Shown: piece after piece, positions 1 through 5,293 of the stretch | Layout: each line of letters begins with the position of its first letter | Position numbering within the stretch: position 1 is the first letter of the stretch | From: Burkholderiales bacterium UBA2459 | Lineage (GTDB): Bacteria; Pseudomonadota; Gammaproteobacteria; Burkholderiales; Burkholderiaceae_E | Assembly: GCA_002342365.1 (NCBI GenBank) | Contig: DDPV01000016.1 | Coordinates: 1 to 5,909 of the forward strand | Reading direction: 5' to 3' | DNA length: 5,909 nucleotides | The notes under the pieces: generated by a model | What the model was told of the DNA's origin: nothing | The model's database searches: none | What the model saw: the letters and a program-made list of their open reading frames with translations, nothing else | Position numbers and translations under genes: made by a program

Positions 1-140
1 GCGATTTGTTCCCAAGCGATAAGAACCGACCTCGCGCCGCACCTGTAGGCTAATCCGCCAGTGATGGGGACTGACACCAGCCGCAGCACCAAAACATCAG
101 CGCTGCGCAATTCTCGGTAGTCTGCGCTTTACTTCGTACC
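1..140 (-). other. Region downstream of puuE with a possible relic of a second puuE 3' end
   Basis: I find no confident gene here. On the minus strand around 98-134 one frame reads VKRRLPRIAQR then stop, which resembles the VCRRDEIAQHW near the C-terminus of PuuE. At the DNA level cagcgctgcgcaatt (98-112) matches cagtgctgcgcaatt inside puuE (202-216) at 14 of 15 bases. A second minus-strand frame stays open from a TAA near 132 to the left edge (ADVLVLRLVSVPITGG and on), but it is too short to judge. Confidence 0.25.
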
Positions 141-146
141 GCAAGT

Positions 147-165
147 TATTCTTGTTATAAGAATA
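147..165. terminator. AT-rich hairpin just after puuE, weak terminator candidate
   Basis: TATTCTT (147-153) and AAGAATA (159-165) form a perfect 7-bp inverted repeat with a 5-base loop, beginning 6 bases after the puuE stop codon. Outer GCA/TGC (141-143, 167-169) could extend the stem across mismatches. The stem is AT-rich and has no clear U-tract on the minus strand, so it is a poor intrinsic terminator. It may simply protect the 3' end of the operon mRNA. Confidence 0.25.
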
Positions 166-170
166 GTGCT

Positions 171-1118
171 TTATCGATCGGTTGGCGAGTGTAAGTTTAA
201 CCAGTGCTGCGCAATTTCGTCTCTACGGCACACCCAAATGTCACTCTTCTTTGAAATATAATCCAGAAACTTCCTCAAACCCATAAAACGACCCGGACGG
301 CCGATAAGTCGCCCGTGTAAGCCGATACTCATCATTCGTGGGGTTTTTAAACTCTCCGCATAAAGCACATCAAATGCATCTTGAAGATATTGAAAGAAAT
401 CCTCACCGTGAGTAAATCCCTGCGGTAGCGAGAATCTCATGTCGTTATTGTCCAAGGTATAAGGAACAATCAGTTGATTAATTATTTCACCAGAACTCGT
501 TTTGACTTTCATGTAGAAAGGCAAGTCATCCCCATAATAGTCGCTTTGATATAAAAACGTTTTGGTATCGGCAATTAGTCTTCGCGTATTCGGACTGTCT
601 CGACCCGTGTACCAGCCTTTAGGTGGATTCCCCGTTAATTGAGTTATGGTGTCAATACATTTGGCTATGTGATCACGCTCAACGATTTCTTCGATGTTCT
701 GATAATGAATCCAGCGGTAACCGTGCCCTGCAACCTCATGGCCTAATTTGTGAAATGCTCTGGCCACATCTGGATTTTTCTCAAGAGCGAGCCCGACCGC
801 GAAAATTGTCAAAGGCCATTGAAACTCCTGGAAAATCTGGAGTACCCGCCAAACGCCAACTCTCGAACCGTATTCATAAATGCTTTCCATAGTGAGATGG
901 CGTTCGGGAAAACTAGGGGGAGAAAACAACTCAGAAAGGAACGTCTCTGAACCAGCATCCCCATCAAGGACGCAATTCTCACCTCCCTCCTCATAGTTCA
1001 GTACAAATTGAACGGCAAGGCGCGCACCACGGGGCCAGTGAGCGTCTGGCGGACTTTCTCCATACCCGAGGAAATCCCTCTCAGGCACGGCCGTCTTTAG
1101 TAATGTCTTTGTGACCAA
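171..1118 (-). CDS. puuE: PuuE-type allantoinase (polysaccharide deacetylase family)
   Basis: Predicted cytosolic allantoinase of the cofactor-independent PuuE family, opening the hydantoin ring of (S)-allantoin to give allantoate. The 315-aa product is close to the usual family length of about 300-310. Family blocks are present in order: FLGYGESPPDAHWPRGARLA (residues about 16-35), VQFVLNYEEGGEN, DGDAGSE, EYGSRVGVWR, GHEVAGHGYRW, GWYTGRDSPNTRRL, YQSDYYGDDLP and a C-terminal SIGLHGRLIGRPGRF. The fold is that of NodB-like deacetylases, but PuuE enzymes are reported to work without metal. The start is TTG (1116-1118), directly abutting the TAG stop of the DUF3830 gene. It is supported by an AGGTGG Shine-Dalgarno 7 bases upstream. 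A GTG at codon 11 would also give a family-like N-terminus (PERDFLGYG) but has a weaker ribosome site. No motif is missing. Base composition is AT-rich compared with the genes to the right. The main alternative is a related deacetylase acting on another ureide; confidence in allantoinase is high. Confidence 0.93.
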   Translation of the reverse strand: MVTKTLLKTAVPERDFLGYGESPPDAHWPRGARLAVQFVLNYEEGGENCVLDGDAGSETFLSELFSPPSFPERHLTMESIYEYGSRVGVWRVLQIFQEFQWPLTIFAVGLALEKNPDVARAFHKLGHEVAGHGYRWIHYQNIEEIVERDHIAKCIDTITQLTGNPPKGWYTGRDSPNTRRLIADTKTFLYQSDYYGDDLPFYMKVKTSSGEIINQLIVPYTLDNNDMRFSLPQGFTHGEDFFQYLQDAFDVLYAESLKTPRMMSIGLHGRLIGRPGRFMGLRKFLDYISKKSDIWVCRRDEIAQHWLNLHSPTDR

Positions 1119-1137
1119 CTAACAACCACCTAGTTGG
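1115..1137 (-). promoter_or_regulatory. Hairpin over the DUF3830 stop / puuE start
   Basis: On the minus strand CCAACTA (1131-1137) pairs perfectly with TAGTTGG (1115-1121) around a 9-base loop, GGTGGTTGT. The right arm contains the TAG stop of DUF3830 followed at once by the TTG start of puuE. The puuE Shine-Dalgarno AGGTGG (1126-1131) lies in the loop and the stem edge. A ribosome finishing DUF3830 would melt the stem and expose the puuE start, so this looks like a translational coupling element. The base pairing is seen directly; the function is inferred. Confidence 0.5.
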
Positions 1138-1535
1138 AACGAAATGTCTTGGGCGCCCTCCCAAAGACACTTGACCCCAAGCACACGAAGGTTCTCCCTT
1201 CCCTCCGTAATGGTGAGGAAATGGTTTCCTGAAAGTTGACCCAGTTTACTGGCAAAGCAACAAGAGCCGTAAGCGATGATTATCTCCGTCTCGGAATAAC
1301 CACCTGGATAGAAAAGAATATCACCCACCGACGGGTAACTGGTATTATTTTCGAAATCTACACCCAACTTGAATTCTCCCAAGGGTATCCAGACTCCTTC
1401 CCCACTCCAGCGAACATGGATTACTTTTTGGCGATACGGCAATAATTTCTTGAATGCCTCGACGGTTTTGGGCGCATCTGGGTGAAACTCCGCACCAAAC
1501 TGGTAGCCACCAGCTTTGATCAAAAGGTTGGCCAT
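1119..1535 (-). CDS. DUF3830 family protein
   Basis: Encodes 138 aa that I recognise as DUF3830, a small family predicted to have a cyclophilin-like barrel and with no established biochemical role. The diagnostic stretch is residues about 63-110: ENNTSYPSVGDILFYPGG, then SETEII, YGSCCFASKLGQ and LSGNHF. It ends in LWEGAQDISFQLGGC. It has no signal peptide or membrane segment, so it is probably cytosolic. The ATG at 1533-1535 has a strong ribosome site, AGGAG with a 5-base spacer. Its TAG stop touches the TTG start of puuE, so the two are one operon and probably translationally coupled. Members of this family often sit in hydantoin, amide or ureide degradation clusters (recalled, not checked), so a helper or catalytic role in allantoin turnover is plausible but unproven. 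The upstream side is an insertion-sequence remnant, so the native promoter may have been displaced. Composition is AT-rich, like puuE. Confidence 0.85.
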   Translation of the reverse strand: MANLLIKAGGYQFGAEFHPDAPKTVEAFKKLLPYRQKVIHVRWSGEGVWIPLGEFKLGVDFENNTSYPSVGDILFYPGGYSETEIIIAYGSCCFASKLGQLSGNHFLTITEGRENLRVLGVKCLWEGAQDISFQLGGC

Positions 1536-1540
1536 TCAAT

Positions 1541-1545
1541 CTCCT
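1541..1545 (-). promoter_or_regulatory. Ribosome binding site of the DUF3830 gene
   Basis: The minus strand reads AGGAG followed by ATTGA and then the ATG at 1535, a near-ideal Shine-Dalgarno and spacing. It fixes the start codon. The site lies within 2 bases of the terminal inverted repeat of the IS5 remnant, so the insertion left translation signals intact but separated the gene from whatever lay upstream. Confidence 0.8.
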
Positions 1546-1547
1546 AA

Positions 1548-1559
1548 GGAAACACTGAT
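1548..1559 (+). repeat. Terminal inverted repeat of the IS5 remnant (transposase 3' side)
   Basis: GGAAACACTGAT reads inward from this end and is repeated exactly in inverted orientation at 2045-2056. It lies 2 bases beyond the DUF3830 Shine-Dalgarno, which marks the insertion point. Confidence 0.8.
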
Positions 1560-1599
1560 CTCCGGTCAAATTAAAAGGCAATTCGGGTGTGATGGGCAC

Positions 1600-1968
1600 C
1601 CAAATGCCTGCTCGCCGTCAGTTTGTTGTCCTCGAGCCGGCGGCGAAACTTCAGCAGCGTCGTGGCGTCTGGCGCACTTTCTCCTGCCAGATTCATCCCA
1701 AGGAAGCGGCGAATCGCATGGCTGGCGCTGAGAGCATCTTCGACAGCCTCGTTATATAATACAAAACATTGCTGCAGAATAGTCATACGAGGCACCTTCT
1801 CAAGGCCAGTTAGTAGCGTTCCAAGGCCCCCACCCTTTGGATAAAAGGGTTCGGTCGCAGCAGGCAACGGCATCAAGGCGTCACCGCTTAGATCTCTGCG
1901 AGAAACCGGTCGCGCCTCATTGTCTGCTCGTGGGCAGTGTACTCAAGATCCGAAAAACTCGCTTGCAT
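1600..1968 (-). pseudogene. IS5-family transposase, N-terminal fragment with stops and frameshift
   Basis: From an ATG at 1966-1968 the frame reads MQASFSDLEYTAHEQ then MRRDRFLAEI, typical of the start of IS5-family transposases, and hits TAA at 1888-1890 and TGA at 1873-1875. The match continues in a shifted frame with TEPFYPKGGG, RMTILQQCFVLYNEAVEDAL, AIRRFLGMNLAGESAPDATT and LLKFRRRLEDNKLTA. These correspond to the N-terminal DUF772-like region. Similarity ends near 1606, just where the DDE catalytic domain should begin. The protein is therefore dead in three ways: nonsense codons, a frameshift and loss of the catalytic domain. The TGA replaces a position that is usually Trp in relatives (PW after the AVTP motif). 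The family call is firm; the exact IS name cannot be given from sequence alone. Confidence 0.85.
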
Positions 1969-2044
1969 GGCGGGGTTCCAAACATCGCTACCAATCGTAC
2001 GATGCATCTGCATCAGTTCGAGGGGAAGGTGGGCTTGCGAATGA

Positions 2045-2056
2045 ATCAGTGTTTCC
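2045..2056 (-). repeat. Terminal inverted repeat of the IS5 remnant (transposase 5' side)
   Basis: The complement of this stretch reads GGAAACACTGAT, identical over 12 bases to the repeat at 1548-1559. It lies 76 bases upstream of the transposase ATG, an ordinary leader length for such elements. Confidence 0.8.
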
Positions 2057-2061
2057 CTTGG

Positions 2062-2600
2062 ACACTTCCAAGAGCGGGATAGAACCTGACCTTACCAGTT
2101 CTAAATCGAAGTCTGCTGCCTGCTCGTATCCGATCGATAAGGAAAAGTTCGCTGTTTCTGCGAGCGGCCTTGGCCATTCCTATGAGACAAACGAGTGCAA
2201 AACCGCGATCGCCGAGCGGACGCTTGATCCGTTTGAAAAGCGACGATGTCAAGGCGTTCGGAAAAGATGCAAATCCATTGAATCCTTTTGGCGCACAATC
2301 CAGTGCGTTCTCCCCAGACGGTTTCCGATCGACGCGCTTTGTGCCCTCCACCACGAATCTGGCCACCACGCCTTCAAGACGTCCTGTAGCTTCCGAGGTC
2401 CGTGTCGCCAAGCATTGGACTCATCCGACAAAAACATATTGTCTGCGAGGCCCAACTCGGGTACCAACGTCCGACCCAAACGCTCAGCGGGTACCACGAC
2501 ATCCCAAGTCGCCGCCGCAACCCCACGCCTAAGGTGTCAATGGCTCGACCTTGAGATTGAATTGGGCCCGACACGTCCGCGATACCGCGAATGGTCCCTC
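2062..2600 (-). pseudogene. Decayed ABC transporter ATPase remnant (simple-sugar/nucleoside type, second ATP-binding domain)
   Basis: This stretch has no intact gene, but pieces of a sugar/nucleoside-type ABC ATPase appear in the right order on the minus strand if the frame is allowed to shift. They are GRAIDTLGVGLRRRLGMSW (about 2494-2550), VPAERLGRTLVPELGLADN (about 2438-2494, directly continuous after a one-base shift), VVARFVVEGTKRVDR then SGEN (about 2308-2370, resembling the LSGGN signature), ERLDIVAFQ (about 2233-2259, resembling the GLD motif), DRGFALVCLI (about 2181-2210) and SELFLIDRI (about 2127-2153). Intact relatives read like VPEDRLGRGLVP, LSGGN, PTRGLD and DELF-x-DRI. Walker B is not recognisable. 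The N-terminal domain is absent, cut off near the end of the UraD-AllC gene. The IS5 remnant lies just beyond the other end. The strongest single match is the VPAERLGR block; the rest is weaker, so the family assignment is tentative. Confidence 0.45.
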
Positions 2601-2616
2601 GCGTAGATTCGGGATT

Positions 2617-4413
2617 TCAGGCATATGAAAAATTTTCTAAAAATGACCACAGCGCATCAAAAGCAATCTGGGCATCATCATCGGTCATGGTTTCAAGTGG
2701 ATTGTGGCTAATGCCGCCATTACCGCAACGAACAAAGAGCATCGCCTGCGGAAAAAGTGAGGCCATGCGCATCGCATCGTGACCTGCCCCGCTTGGTAAA
2801 TGAAAAACCGGTAAACCGAGTTGTTGGAGCGCCTTTTCCCACTGTGCTTGCAAAAAAGGTGCAGACGGCGCTGCATTCGCAAGCGTGACCTGCTTGGCTT
2901 GATAGCTCAGCCCGCGCTGCTCACAAATTGAATGGATCGTTTGCAAAATATCGTTAACCGCACGATCGCGCTGTTCATCGTTTGGCGCCCGAACATCCAG
3001 CGAACAGTGACAAGCCCCTGGCACCACGTTCATCGACCCCTTGGGCACCTCAAGCATACCGACAGTGCCAACGAGTCCAGCCTCAGTAGCACAGCGCGAC
3101 TCGACAAACAGAACAAAGGCTGCAGCGGCGCATGCTGCGTCGCGTCGCATTGTCATCGGGGTTGTACCGGCATGAGAAGCGGTGCCAGCAAACTCGATCA
3201 ACCAGCGTGACGATCCGTTGATCGACGTCACAACACCAAGGGGGAGATCGGCCTCGAGAAGCACCGGCCCCTGTTCGATGTGGACCTCAATAAAAGCACA
3301 GGCATCTGAAGCGCCTTTTGCAATTTTGCCGCAGGCATCCGGATCCATGCCATGCTGCCTCATCAAGTCAGCAAGCTTCAAGCCATCCCGATCAAGCGAT
3401 TCCAGCCACCTCGGATCCCATTGCCCGACAAGCGCGCTTGCAGACAGAAAATTCGTTGGGAAACGTTGACCCTCTTCTTCTGCAAAGGCGATCAATTCAA
3501 GCGTGAAGGGCCAGCGTTGGCCTGAGGCTCTTTTTTGCGCGACAGCTTGCATTGCGAGAAAAATCCCAAGACGACCGTCGTAGCGACCGCCACCACGGAC
3601 CGTATCAAAATGCGAACCGGTCAAAACATTGGGGGAGGCCTTGCCTGATTGACCCTCATAAACAGCAATCACATTGCCGACAGCATCCATGCTGACGGTA
3701 TCAAATCCACAATCTCGCATCCACGCACTGATCGTGCGGGCACACTGCTGGTGCGCCTCGGTCAGATAGAGCACTTGCAAACCGGCATCTAGTCCCACAT
3801 CTAATCCTGGATCTGCTTCAGACCCTAGATCATTATAAATCGCAAGATTGTCCGCCCATTGCATGACCCGCCGACCGTCGACAGGATCCGCTTGCGCGCG
3901 CTCACGCAGGCGAAGTTCCGCAATGCGATGGATCTGCCGCAAAGACTCGGCGTGTTCGACCGCTCGAGCATGCTTGAGTCTTCGCTTCCAGCAATTGAGA
4001 ATTTCTTGGCGACTAAGACCGGTACCTTTCGGGCCGCCGATGGCAAGAATGAATGGCCAGCCAAAGCGTTCACGGTACTTTCGATTCAATTCGTGGAGCG
4101 CTGCAAATTCTTCAGGACTGCAAGCTTGCAAACCCGACCTTATCTGCTCGGCACACAAAGCATCGGTTAACTGCCCTGCAACAGCTGCTTTAGCTACTAA
4201 TTCCGGTTGCGTTGCAATCAAATCGGTCTGCTCTTGCGCACCAGCCTGGTTCACCACCTCTGCAAAAGTGCGCTTCAACTGTGCAAGACTTATAAAAGGA
4301 CGCCTCTCCAAGCTGCGCGCTGCGACCCAGGGACTGTGCTCATAAAGCCCATCAAGCATTGCAAGGGCATCGGACTTGCTTGCCGTGTTGATTGATTCAA
4401 GCCAAGTATTCAT
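2617..4413 (-). CDS. UraD-AllC fusion: OHCU decarboxylase-like domain plus allantoate amidohydrolase
   Basis: The 598-aa product joins two purine-pathway enzymes. Residues about 1-172 match OHCU decarboxylase (UraD): GLYEHSPWVA, PELVAKAAVAGQLT, AEQ, YRERFGWPFILA. Residues about 180-598 match allantoate amidohydrolase AllC of the M20 metallopeptidase family, which hydrolyses allantoate toward ureidoglycine, CO2 and NH3. AllC metal and catalytic residues are all present: H268 in GSHFDT, D279 in GGRYDG, E313/E314 in EEEGQRF, H378 in HIEQGP, H570 in GISHNP, and the HAGTTPM motif at 414-420. In the UraD half the catalytic His of the HPEL motif is Gln69, the usual Ser three residues before the conserved Glu (E89) is Leu86, and the usual Arg of the FIIAVRG-like segment is Gly126. 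The ATG at 4411-4413 was chosen because it gives a family-like N-terminus (MNTWLESIN); the frame stays open upstream to a TTG at 4498-4500. There is no clear Shine-Dalgarno. A short GLDV/GLDA repeat sits in the AllC part near its start. Confidence 0.92.
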   Translation of the reverse strand: MNTWLESINTASKSDALAMLDGLYEHSPWVAARSLERRPFISLAQLKRTFAEVVNQAGAQEQTDLIATQPELVAKAAVAGQLTDALCAEQIRSGLQACSPEEFAALHELNRKYRERFGWPFILAIGGPKGTGLSRQEILNCWKRRLKHARAVEHAESLRQIHRIAELRLRERAQADPVDGRRVMQWADNLAIYNDLGSEADPGLDVGLDAGLQVLYLTEAHQQCARTISAWMRDCGFDTVSMDAVGNVIAVYEGQSGKASPNVLTGSHFDTVRGGGRYDGRLGIFLAMQAVAQKRASGQRWPFTLELIAFAEEEGQRFPTNFLSASALVGQWDPRWLESLDRDGLKLADLMRQHGMDPDACGKIAKGASDACAFIEVHIEQGPVLLEADLPLGVVTSINGSSRWLIEFAGTASHAGTTPMTMRRDAACAAAAFVLFVESRCATEAGLVGTVGMLEVPKGSMNVVPGACHCSLDVRAPNDEQRDRAVNDILQTIHSICEQRGLSYQAKQVTLANAAPSAPFLQAQWEKALQQLGLPVFHLPSGAGHDAMRMASLFPQAMLFVRCGNGGISHNPLETMTDDDAQIAFDALWSFLENFSYA

Positions 4414-4561
4414 GGACTGGAGTATAAGATCCCGATGCGCTTTGAGTACCCAAATCTGATCGATCGGCACGCTGCGTCTTGAATGCATCAAGTGCAGCAA
4501 TGAGGAAAGGCTCGTCTACCCAAAGTTGCAATCCAACCCTCAGAAGCTGTCGGCCTGGCAT
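4397..4561 (-). CDS. Possible small protein of 54 aa between racemase and UraD-AllC genes
   Basis: An uninterrupted frame begins with ATG at 4559-4561, overlapping the last 22 bases of the racemase gene. It ends with TGA at 4397-4399, 17 bases inside the UraD-AllC gene. It encodes MPGRQLLRVGLQLWVDEPF, then LIAALDAFKTQRADRSDLGT and a tail ending YTPVHEYLA. I do not recognise a family. AAGGG lies 3 bases before the ATG, too close to be ideal. In favour: it overlaps both neighbours, fills an otherwise unexplained 126-base gap in a tight operon, has balanced protein-like composition, and could couple translation to the UraD-AllC start, which lacks its own ribosome site. Against: it is short and could be a chance open frame or the tail of a lost gene. 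Confidence 0.3.
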   Translation of the reverse strand: MPGRQLLRVGLQLWVDEPFLIAALDAFKTQRADRSDLGTQSASGSYTPVHEYLA

Positions 4562-5268
4562 TGACCCTTGTAAATCTTGGCTACTGGACGGGCGTAAGGC
4601 CCTGTTTTAGCGGTTTGCAAACCCAAAGCAATCAAGGACTCGGCAAGTTTCGTCGCAGCAGCAACGCCGTCGATCACCGGTACACCCACTTCGGCGCTCA
4701 ACGCAGCGGCCAATGGCGCCATGCCTGCGCAGCCGAGTACGATCGCTTCCACCCGATCTTCGTCCAAGGCGCGGCGGATTTCGGCTGTGATGCTTGCGCG
4801 CGCCTCGGATCGCGGGTCTTCAAGGTCAAGCACAGCAATCTCACTGGCGCGGACGCGCCCGCAGCGCGCGGCCAGCCCATAGCGCGCCAAATTGTGTTCG
4901 ATGGCAGCGACTGAACGCGATAGGGTCGTAATCACTGAAAAGCGATTGCTGAGCATGCTGGCAACATGAAATGCAGCCTCGCCAATGCCAAGCACCGGTG
5001 CGGCCGTGAGACAGCGCGCTGCATCGAGTCCTGTGTCGTCAAAGCAGGCGATCACAAAGGCATCCCATTGCCCGTCGTTTTGGCGGATGATCCGCAACAA
5101 TCCTGGCAGCGAGAAGGCCTCGTCGACATAGCCTTCGATCGACACCGGGCCGTCGGCGGGGTTGCAAGCACGCACCATGCTCTCAGGAGAGGCCACCCGT
5201 TTCGCTGCCGCTTCGATCGCAGCGGTCATGCTCTCGGTCGTGTTGGGGTTAATGAGCAAGATGCGCAT
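4540..5268 (-). CDS. Allantoin/hydantoin racemase (Asp/Glu racemase superfamily)
   Basis: The 242-aa product belongs to the cofactor-independent hydantoin racemase group (HyuE/HpxA-like), which interconverts the enantiomers of 5-substituted hydantoins or allantoin by a two-cysteine mechanism. The N-terminal INPNTTESM motif is at residues 6-14. The two catalytic cysteines are Cys75 in ACFDDTGL and Cys180 in LGCAGM, at the spacing expected for characterised hydantoin racemases. The length matches the family (about 240 aa). The frame is open further upstream, but that extension overlaps the ABC gene and lacks family similarity; the ATG at 5266-5268 gives the correct MRILLINPN start. It lies 25 bases after the ABC ATPase stop, so the two are almost certainly co-transcribed. 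Between a transporter and allantoate amidohydrolase, allantoin is the likeliest substrate (inference); other hydantoins cannot be excluded. Confidence 0.9.
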   Translation of the reverse strand: MRILLINPNTTESMTAAIEAAAKRVASPESMVRACNPADGPVSIEGYVDEAFSLPGLLRIIRQNDGQWDAFVIACFDDTGLDAARCLTAAPVLGIGEAAFHVASMLSNRFSVITTLSRSVAAIEHNLARYGLAARCGRVRASEIAVLDLEDPRSEARASITAEIRRALDEDRVEAIVLGCAGMAPLAAALSAEVGVPVIDGVAAATKLAESLIALGLQTAKTGPYARPVAKIYKGQCQADSF

Positions 5269-5293
5269 GATGTTCGCTGGCTGATGTGGTGAC

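Larger units (their letters stand above)
1548..2056 (-). mobile_element. IS5-family insertion sequence remnant, internally deleted
   Basis: The segment is bounded by perfect 12-bp inverted repeats GGAAACACTGAT (1548-1559, and its complement at 2045-2056). It contains the N-terminal part of an IS5-type transposase read on the minus strand. It is about 509 bp, whereas intact IS5-family elements are usually about 1.2 kb, so most of the catalytic half is gone. Outside the left repeat lies CTAA and outside the right repeat CTTG, a possible decayed 4-bp target duplication; CTAA fits the YTAR target of IS5-group elements. It cannot transpose by itself but might be moved in trans. Confidence 0.8.

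Noticed and set aside
1541..1569. Outward promoter formed at the IS end (TTGACC at 1564-1569, minus strand)
   Set aside because: The hexamer fits a -35 box, but at 16-18 bases spacing only TAGGAG-like sequence is found, which is the ribosome site. Transcription would have to start at or after the ATG region.
1576..1604. Terminator-like GGGTG/CACCC repeat inside the IS remnant
   Set aside because: The pairing is only 5 bases with no following U-tract in a consistent direction, so it is not convincing.
2101..2298. Transposase C-terminal half continuing beyond the right end of the IS remnant
   Set aside because: The terminal inverted repeat at 2045-2056 closes the element, and the transposase N-terminus lies on that side. 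No DDE-domain motifs are seen beyond it; ABC-like fragments fit better.
1920..2606. Long plus-strand open frame of 228 codons across the IS boundary and the decayed zone
   Set aside because: It runs antisense through the IS end and the ABC remnant, shows no family motifs and has a low-complexity, Ser/Arg-rich shadow-like composition. The minus-strand fragments explain the DNA better.
4414..4500. TTG start giving 29 more residues on the UraD-AllC protein
   Set aside because: The extra residues do not resemble UraD N-termini and no ribosome site precedes the TTG or the ATG five codons in. The ATG at 4413 begins a normal UraD N-terminus.
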